Shown here: piece after piece, positions 59,090 through 64,000 of the stretch | How the letters are laid out: each line of letters starts with the position of its first letter | Position numbering within the stretch: the stretch's first letter is position 1 | Origin: Streptomyces sp. NBC_01465 | GTDB lineage: Bacteria > Actinomycetota > Actinomycetes > Streptomycetales > Streptomycetaceae | NCBI RefSeq assembly: GCF_036227325.1 | Contig: NZ_CP109467.1 | Coordinates: 8,928,001-8,992,000, forward strand | Reading direction: 5' to 3' | DNA length: 64,000 nucleotides | The notes under the pieces: generated by a model | The model's database searches: none | Told to the model about the DNA's origin: nothing | The model's input: the letters and a program-made list of their open reading frames with translations, nothing else | Program-made: the position numbers and the translations under genes

Positions 59090-60748
59090 GTGCCAGAGAG
59101 TCGAGCCACACACCCGCGGGTCGCAGCCTGCATCCTCCTGGGCCTCGCTGCGGCCTCGCTTCCCGGTCCCGCCACGGCCGACGGCAACCCGCACCTTCCT
59201 CCGTCTCCCGTGATCGTGCTCGCCCCCGGCGACTCTGCCGCCATGCTTGAGGCCAAGGCGGCGCACGTCGTACCGAGCGCCGCGCAACTGGCCTGGCAAC
59301 GTAAACAACTGACCGCGTTCGTCCACTTCACCACCCGCACGTTCGTCGACAAACCAGGGCCCGACGGCCGCCTGCCGGCCACCGTCTTCAACCCGACGAA
59401 CTTGGACACCGACCAGTGGGCCCGGGTATTCAAGGCGGGCGGCTACCGGCATGTCGTTCTCACCGTCAAGCACGGGGACGGCTTCCTCCTGTATCCGAGC
59501 GCGCACAGCACCTACTCGGTGGCACGGAGCCCGTACCGGAACGGGAAGGGCGATGTGCTGCGCGAGTTCACCAACTCGATGCACCGCGCGGGTCTTTCGG
59601 TCGGCTTCTACTTCTCGCCGCCCAACCGTCATGAACTCAACGTCGAGCGCAGCCGGTGGAAGCCGGGCTACCCGCGCTACGGGTACAGCGCGCTCAAGGG
59701 GAACCGCACCTGCCCGGTGCCCGCGCGACGGGTCGCGGGCAAGCCCTCGTTCTCCTTCCGGACCGATGAGTACAACTGCCTGTTCCTGCGCGAGTTGTAC
59801 GAGATCTTCTCCGGCTACGGGCCGGTCGCCGAGTGGTGGATCGACGAGAACGCCACCTCGCAGACCCCCGGCAGCACTCCCCGGGACGGGTACGCTCCGC
59901 CGCCCGGACTCCCCGGCGATCCCACTCAGCGCTACGACAATGCCGCCTGGTACCGGCTGGCCCGCGCACTCCAGCCCGCCATGCCGGTCTTCAACGGGTG
60001 GGGCATCCGGTGGGTCGGCAACGAGACCGGGTTCGCCCGGGTCGGCGGCGAGTGGTCCACCATCGCGGTGCGCAACAAGCCGGGCACCGGGGTGCCGCAA
60101 CTCGCGCCCGGCGGGGCACCCGGCGACCGTATGACCTGGGCGAAAGCCACCCGCCTGGTGTGGCTGCCGACCGAGGTGGACGTACCGATGTCGGCCGGCG
60201 GCAACTGGTCCTGGAACCCGGGACGGGAGCAGAAGTCCCCCGAGACGCTGTGGCACATCTACACCGCGTCGGTGGGGCGCAACGCCAGCCTGCTGCTGAA
60301 CTTCGGCCCGGACCGCACCGGCCGCATTCCCGCGGACCAGGCGGATCGCGCGCACGGGCTGAAGCAGCGGATCGACCGGGTCTTCGGCCGCGACCTGGCG
60401 GGCTCAGCGCCGGTCATCCTCTCCGCGCACCGAACGGTGATCGAGCGGCGGCTCCCCAGGCCCACAACCCTGAACTGGATCGGCCTGCGCGAGGACATCG
60501 CCCACTACGGCCAGCGCGTCGAGTCATACCGGATCGAAGCATGGGACTCACGGCGACGTGCCTGGCACAGACTGACCACGACCACCTGGAACGAGAAGGA
60601 CCAGGAAATCCCGGACCGCAACGAGCGGATCGGCTTCCAGCGCTACCAACACCTGCGCCGGCCGGTCACCACCGAGCGGGTACGCATCGTGGTCACCGGT
60701 GCGCGACGGACACCGCACATCTCGGCGCTCACCCTGCACCGGGACTGA
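59090..60748 (+). CDS. Secreted GH29 alpha-L-fucosidase
   Basis: The product is 552 aa from GTG 59090. Residues 1-32 are a signal peptide (VAACILLGLAAASLPGPATA, ending ADG). The GH29 domain shows LAWQRKQLTAFVHFTTRTFV, YRHVVLTVKHGDGFLLYPSA (H-D-G-F) and GLSVGFYFSPPNRHEL. GPVAEWWIDENA replaces the usual WxDG, with Asp as candidate nucleophile. NASLLLNFGPDRTGRIP is the conserved NxxPxxDG-like turn. A C-terminal beta domain (TTERVRIVVTGARRTPHISA) resembles F5/8-type modules. It would remove alpha-L-fucose from glycans outside the cell. Confidence 0.9.
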   Translation: MPESRATHPRVAACILLGLAAASLPGPATADGNPHLPPSPVIVLAPGDSAAMLEAKAAHVVPSAAQLAWQRKQLTAFVHFTTRTFVDKPGPDGRLPATVFNPTNLDTDQWARVFKAGGYRHVVLTVKHGDGFLLYPSAHSTYSVARSPYRNGKGDVLREFTNSMHRAGLSVGFYFSPPNRHELNVERSRWKPGYPRYGYSALKGNRTCPVPARRVAGKPSFSFRTDEYNCLFLRELYEIFSGYGPVAEWWIDENATSQTPGSTPRDGYAPPPGLPGDPTQRYDNAAWYRLARALQPAMPVFNGWGIRWVGNETGFARVGGEWSTIAVRNKPGTGVPQLAPGGAPGDRMTWAKATRLVWLPTEVDVPMSAGGNWSWNPGREQKSPETLWHIYTASVGRNASLLLNFGPDRTGRIPADQADRAHGLKQRIDRVFGRDLAGSAPVILSAHRTVIERRLPRPTTLNWIGLREDIAHYGQRVESYRIEAWDSRRRAWHRLTTTTWNEKDQEIPDRNERIGFQRYQHLRRPVTTERVRIVVTGARRTPHISALTLHRD

Positions 60749-60763
60749 GCCGCGGCAAGGGCA

Positions 60764-60892
60764 CGGTACGGGGGCCTGCAGCGGCTCGCCGCGTACATCG
60801 ACGACACCCGCGCCGCTACGTGGCCCCAGCCCGAGCAGCTGGCCCGTAACCGATCGGGGGCGCGCGCCCGTGAGGCTGGCCTTCTCCGGTGA
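60764..60892 (+). pseudogene. C-terminal fragment of a polysaccharide deacetylase
   Basis: A short frame reads YGGLQRLAAYIDDTRAATWP followed by QPEQLARNRSGA, like the C-terminus of chitooligosaccharide/polysaccharide deacetylases, with no start or body. It lies 15 bp after the fucosidase stop. The fucosidase segment or a deletion has therefore replaced most of a deacetylase gene. Confidence 0.5.
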
Positions 60893-60973
60893 CAACCATC
60901 GCGACCAGGTGACACCTGTCTCGACCAGTCGCCTGTCCCTTTCGTGCGGGGACGTCCCACGGGCTACAGTAAT

Positions 60974-60989
60974 TCGTACAGGCATTCGA
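60974..60989 (+). promoter_or_regulatory. LexA (SOS) box-like palindrome
   Basis: TCGTAC-AGGC-ATTCGA matches the actinobacterial LexA pattern TCGAAC-N4-GTTCGA at 10 of 12 positions with exact spacing. It lies 58 bp before the ATG at 61047, whose first half comes from a DnaE2-like polymerase, a classic SOS gene. Confidence 0.5.
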
Positions 60990-61046
60990 AAAAGTGGGGT
61001 GGGCGGTGTCCAGTCGTACGGAGCAGCGGGTGAACGGAGGTGCGCC

Positions 61047-62822
61047 ATGGGAGGCGGTTTTACCCATCTGCATGTCGCCTCCGGGTACTCCGCCCGCTAC
61101 GGCGCCGCCCACCCCGACCACCTGGTCCGCAGGGCCGCCGAGCGGGGCATGGGCGCCCTCACGCTGACCGACCGCGACACCGTCACCGGCACCGTCCGGT
61201 TCCTCAAGGCCTGCGCGAAGTACGGGGTGCGGCCGATCCTCGGAGTCGACATGGCCGTCGCCCCGTACACACCCCGCCAGAGCGCCGAGCGCCGACGGAC
61301 CCCGGTCCGTGGCGGAGCGCACGTGATGGAGCCGCCCCGGCGCATCACCCTCCTCGCCCAGACGGGTGCGGGGTGGGCACGGCTGTGCCGCCTGGTCTCG
61401 GCCGCCCACGCGGCCGCGGTCGGCGGGGCGCCGGTGCTGTCCTGGGACGACCTGAACACCCACACGGGCGAGGGCCTGCTGTTCCTGCTGGGCCCGGTCT
61501 CGGAGCCGGAACGCGCGCTGAGCGCGGGGCGCCCCGACCTGGCCGAGCAGCTGCTCGCCCCGTGGCAGCAGCTGGCGGGGGAGGCGCTGCGCCTGGAGGT
61601 CATCGACTACGCCCGCACCGGCACCGGACCCGGCTCGCTCCGGCTGGCCGGCCGGACCCTGCAGCTCGCCGACCACCTGAACATCCCCGCCGTGCTGACC
61701 GGGGCGGTGCGCTACGCGGACGCCGAGCAGCACCGCCTGGCCGACGTCCTGGACGCCGCCCGCCTGCTGCGCCCCATCGACCGCCGCCGCCTCGACCCGG
61801 GCGAGCGGTGGCTCAAAGACCCGCAGGCCATGGCCGCGTCCGCCGCGAGCCTCGCCGCCCTCGCGACACCCGCGCCGACCGCCGCCCACGACGACCTCAT
61901 CCACTCTCTCCTGCCAGGACCAATTCCACCTGCCGCAGATGGAGTTCAGGAGCTGGCGAAACTGGGCGCGCGGGTGTCCACGGTTCGCCGCCTGTTCTGC
62001 ACCTGCGACTACGCAGAGCTGCAACGCACCCTCCCCGCCCTGATCACCGACCTCCGCCACGAGGCAGCCGGCTCGACCGAAGCGACGGGGCTGCTGGCCA
62101 CCGCGTACCAAACCTCCGCCAGCCTGCTCCTCAAACTCAGCGACCACGGCAACGCCTGGCTCGCCGTCGGCCGCGCCATGGCCGAGGCCGAACGCTGCGG
62201 CGACCCGGTCATCCTGGCCTCCAGCGTCCGCGTCCACGCCCACCTGCTCGCCCGCGAGAAGCACACCTCCCAAGCGGTCACCCTGGTCCGGCACACCGCC
62301 GATCAACTCACCGGCGCCTACGACCAGCGCTCCCCGCGCTACCTCGCGGCCCTCGGCCTCCTGCTCCTGCGCGGCGTCACCGCGGCCAGCAACGGCGGAG
62401 ACCGCTCAGCCACCCAGGACTTCCTCACCGAGGCGAAAGACGCCGCCCGCTTCGTCACGCTCGACCGCTCCGACGCACGGGCCAACTTCAGCCCCACCAA
62501 CGTCGCCCTGCACGCGGTCAGCGCCGCAAACGCCTTCGGCGACGCAGGCGTCGCACTGGAGACCGCCGGCCCTCTCATGCGGCGCCACATCCCCGTACCC
62601 GAGCGCCGAGCCGCCCTCTGGGTCGAAGCCGCCCGCGCCTACACCCAACAAGGCCGCCTCACCGACGGCTACCAGGCCCTGCGCATCGCCGAGAGCTGCG
62701 CGGCCCAGGACGTCCGCCGCCCGGCCGTCCGGGAAATGATCGCCGACATGGCGGCCCGCGACCGCCGCCGTACCCTGCCGGAACTGCACCACTTCAGCCG
62801 TCAACTGGGAGTCCCCGCGTGA
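61047..62822 (+). CDS. Chimeric protein: DnaE2-type PHP domain fused to helical regulator domain
   Basis: The product is 591 aa from ATG 61047 after GGAGG. Residues 1-285 match the front of DnaE2/DnaE polymerases: GGGFTHLHVASGYSARYGAA, MGALTLTDRDTVTGTVRF and RPIDRRRLDPGERWLKDP. The palm, fingers and everything catalytic for polymerisation are missing. From about 295 the protein becomes a TPR-like region (LGARVSTVRRLFCTCDYAEL, FSPTNVALHAVSAANAFGDA, RRAALWVEAARAYTQQGRL), the usual C-terminus of Streptomyces HTH regulators paired with flavoproteins. The HTH is absent. The join is in frame and the downstream flavoprotein is kept, so the gene may be expressed as a fusion. Confidence 0.8.
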   Translation: MGGGFTHLHVASGYSARYGAAHPDHLVRRAAERGMGALTLTDRDTVTGTVRFLKACAKYGVRPILGVDMAVAPYTPRQSAERRRTPVRGGAHVMEPPRRITLLAQTGAGWARLCRLVSAAHAAAVGGAPVLSWDDLNTHTGEGLLFLLGPVSEPERALSAGRPDLAEQLLAPWQQLAGEALRLEVIDYARTGTGPGSLRLAGRTLQLADHLNIPAVLTGAVRYADAEQHRLADVLDAARLLRPIDRRRLDPGERWLKDPQAMAASAASLAALATPAPTAAHDDLIHSLLPGPIPPAADGVQELAKLGARVSTVRRLFCTCDYAELQRTLPALITDLRHEAAGSTEATGLLATAYQTSASLLLKLSDHGNAWLAVGRAMAEAERCGDPVILASSVRVHAHLLAREKHTSQAVTLVRHTADQLTGAYDQRSPRYLAALGLLLLRGVTAASNGGDRSATQDFLTEAKDAARFVTLDRSDARANFSPTNVALHAVSAANAFGDAGVALETAGPLMRRHIPVPERRAALWVEAARAYTQQGRLTDGYQALRIAESCAAQDVRRPAVREMIADMAARDRRRTLPELHHFSRQLGVPA

Positions 62823-63376
62823 GCGATCAGCCCGACCAGCACACCAAAAGGCCCTTCCTGTACGTCGTCGTGTGCGCGTCCGGTATCGCCGGCGACGTCG
62901 GCACGCTCATCACGGCTGCCCAGGAAGCCAACTGGGACGTCGGCGTCATCGCCACCCCACAGGGCCTCAGCTTCATCGACGCCGACGCAGTCGAGACGCA
63001 GACCGGCTATCCGATCCGCTCGGCCTGGCGCTCACCCGGCGATCCTCGCCCGCTGCCGCCAGCCGATGCCATCGCCGTGGCCCCGGCCACCTTCAACACG
63101 ATCAACAAGTGGGCTGCGGGGATCTCCGACACTCTGGCACTGGGCATCCTGTGCGAGGCGTACGGATTCGGCATTCCGACTGCTGTCCTGCCATACCTGA
63201 ACTCCGCCCAGGCCTCCCATCCCGCGTACAGCCATAGCCTGGAGAGGCTGCGCGAGATGGGCGTACGGATCGGCTCGTACGAGCCCCACCGGCCAAAGGC
63301 TGGCGGTGGGGGCGATCGCTTCCGCTGGGAGGAAGCGATGGAGCTCATTACTCCGATGTTGTCCGCACAGTTGTGA
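62819..63376 (+). CDS. Flavoprotein (HFCD/Dfp-like)
   Basis: The product is 185 aa from GTG 62819, overlapping the previous stop in GTGA. KRPFLYVVVCASGIAGDVGT is the nucleotide-binding start of flavin-dependent Cys decarboxylase-like folds, DAIAVAPATFNTINKWAAGI is the FMN-contact PATFNTxNKWxxGI signature, and ALGILCEAYGFGIPTAVLPY follows it. In Streptomyces this gene commonly follows an HTH-TPR regulator. Here that regulator's helical part survives only in the chimera upstream. Substrate unknown. Confidence 0.88.
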   Translation: MSDQPDQHTKRPFLYVVVCASGIAGDVGTLITAAQEANWDVGVIATPQGLSFIDADAVETQTGYPIRSAWRSPGDPRPLPPADAIAVAPATFNTINKWAAGISDTLALGILCEAYGFGIPTAVLPYLNSAQASHPAYSHSLERLREMGVRIGSYEPHRPKAGGGGDRFRWEEAMELITPMLSAQL

Positions 63377-64000
63377 TCACTTCCGTCGACCTTGTGTCGG
63401 TTTCGAGGCCTTTGTTTCCAATGGGAGCCGACGTTCTGCGTGATCATCCAGGCGATCGGCGTTGCCGGCGCCGCCCTTGGTTCATCGAATGCACCCGCAC
63501 CCTGTGTTTTGAGGTCGACGACGTACCGTCCGCGATCGCCCGGCCACCCTCGCGGTGATGCCCGTGCTCTGCGTGGCAGGGCCGTCGACTGTCGTCCGCG
63601 TCCACCGAGTGGATCATTCGCCCAGGGAATTGCTGATGAGATTGCCGCGACCGTCCACGACGCCGACGTGATCCTCGGCGAGCGGCCCCCGCGCGCCCTC
63701 GCCTACTTTTTTGGTGCACCGGAGTTCCGCGGCGAGTAGATCCACCGCCCGGAGCGCGAACGGCTCCTGGTCGTGGCCGCGTTCAGCCAATCCCGCTCGC
63801 TGGTCTCGCTGCCGTGCCGGTCCACCACGAACGGGGCTCGGGCAATGACGACCGTCTGTGTGTAGTGGAGCGTCACCAGGGCGGCCCCTTGCCGAGCTGC
63901 ACCATGGCAGCGCGAGGGCGATACCGGACAAGCTGGTCACGCTCGAGGGGGGCGAAGGGTTCAGAGCTGACTGCTCTCAACGGACATGTGCGTGCGTTCG
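63377..64000. other. No gene recognised at right edge
   Basis: Frames on both strands are short and shift character. A plus-strand stretch near 63610-63739 (IADEIAATVHDADVILGERP) and a minus-strand stretch near 63680-63860 each look partly coding, so this may be the decayed end of a gene continuing beyond the window. I cannot name it. Confidence 0.4.

Noticed and set aside
61040..62818. A continuous 778-aa frame ending in the flavoprotein frame
   Set aside because: Before 62819 it is an Arg/Pro/Gly-rich shadow of the chimeric gene; the flavoprotein starts at the GTG overlapping the previous stop.

Overview
The window is high-GC actinobacterial DNA, almost certainly from a Streptomyces chromosome or linear plasmid. 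The reasons are strong G/C bias at third codon positions, many GTG starts, a WhiB regulator, a DUF2637 protein, XRE regulators with helical C-termini, an FxsC-like TIR protein and several families typical of Streptomyces (DUF6415-like, DUF6093, DUF6461). It is an accessory region. I saw no ribosomal, tRNA or core metabolic operon; it is a patchwork of mobile-element debris, predicted conflict (immune/cell-death) modules, toxin-antitoxin genes, a conjugation cluster and decayed genes.

Layout. 1-2.6 kb: an IS630-type element between a DUF6415-like gene and phage structural remnants. 2.6-10 kb: acetyltransferase, XRE/TPR regulator, anti-sigma-like ATPase, Fe/2OG dioxygenase, methyltransferase, MFS exporter and a kinase-like protein. 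10-11.5 kb: further phage remnants (DUF6093 and a decayed copy). 11.5-18.8 kb: a minus-strand set with two large STAND NTPases and a small partner. 19-21 kb: DUF6461, WhiB and a perfect 20-bp inverted repeat. 21.3-25.3 kb: a coupled operon TIR -> CHAT protease -> alpha/beta hydrolase. 25.5-32.7 kb: NADAR protein (frameshifted), Fic protein, a Doc-like toxin-antitoxin pair with an operator, a glycosyltransferase, and a decayed secreted-protein gene. 32.8-44 kb: a minus-strand conjugation/type IV secretion-like cluster (NlpC/P60, VirB6-like, VirB4-like, TcpE-like, small membrane protein, TcpC-like, sigma-like, DUF2637) with a repeat-rich candidate control region. 44.5-46 kb: XRE regulator and a broken gene. 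46-53.7 kb: a four-gene operon WD40 -> alpha/beta hydrolase -> caspase-STAND -> WD40. 53.7-58.7 kb: gene debris (TPR, integrase and zeta-toxin fragments), HNH endonuclease and small unknowns. 59-63.4 kb: a secreted GH29 fucosidase, then a chimeric gene joining the PHP end of a DnaE2-type polymerase to the helical end of an XRE-type regulator, behind a LexA-like box and coupled to a flavoprotein.

How the genes work together. The two most notable modules (21.3-25.3 and 46-53.7 kb) each place a predicted cysteine protease (CHAT or caspase fold) next to a predicted alpha/beta hydrolase and a sensor or scaffold (TIR or STAND/WD40), joined by 4-bp start/stop overlaps. This is the best candidate for an undescribed system. 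I infer protease-controlled hydrolase effectors of abortive-infection type; no activity is shown by the sequence. The functional calls rest on motifs and remembered family patterns, without database searches.
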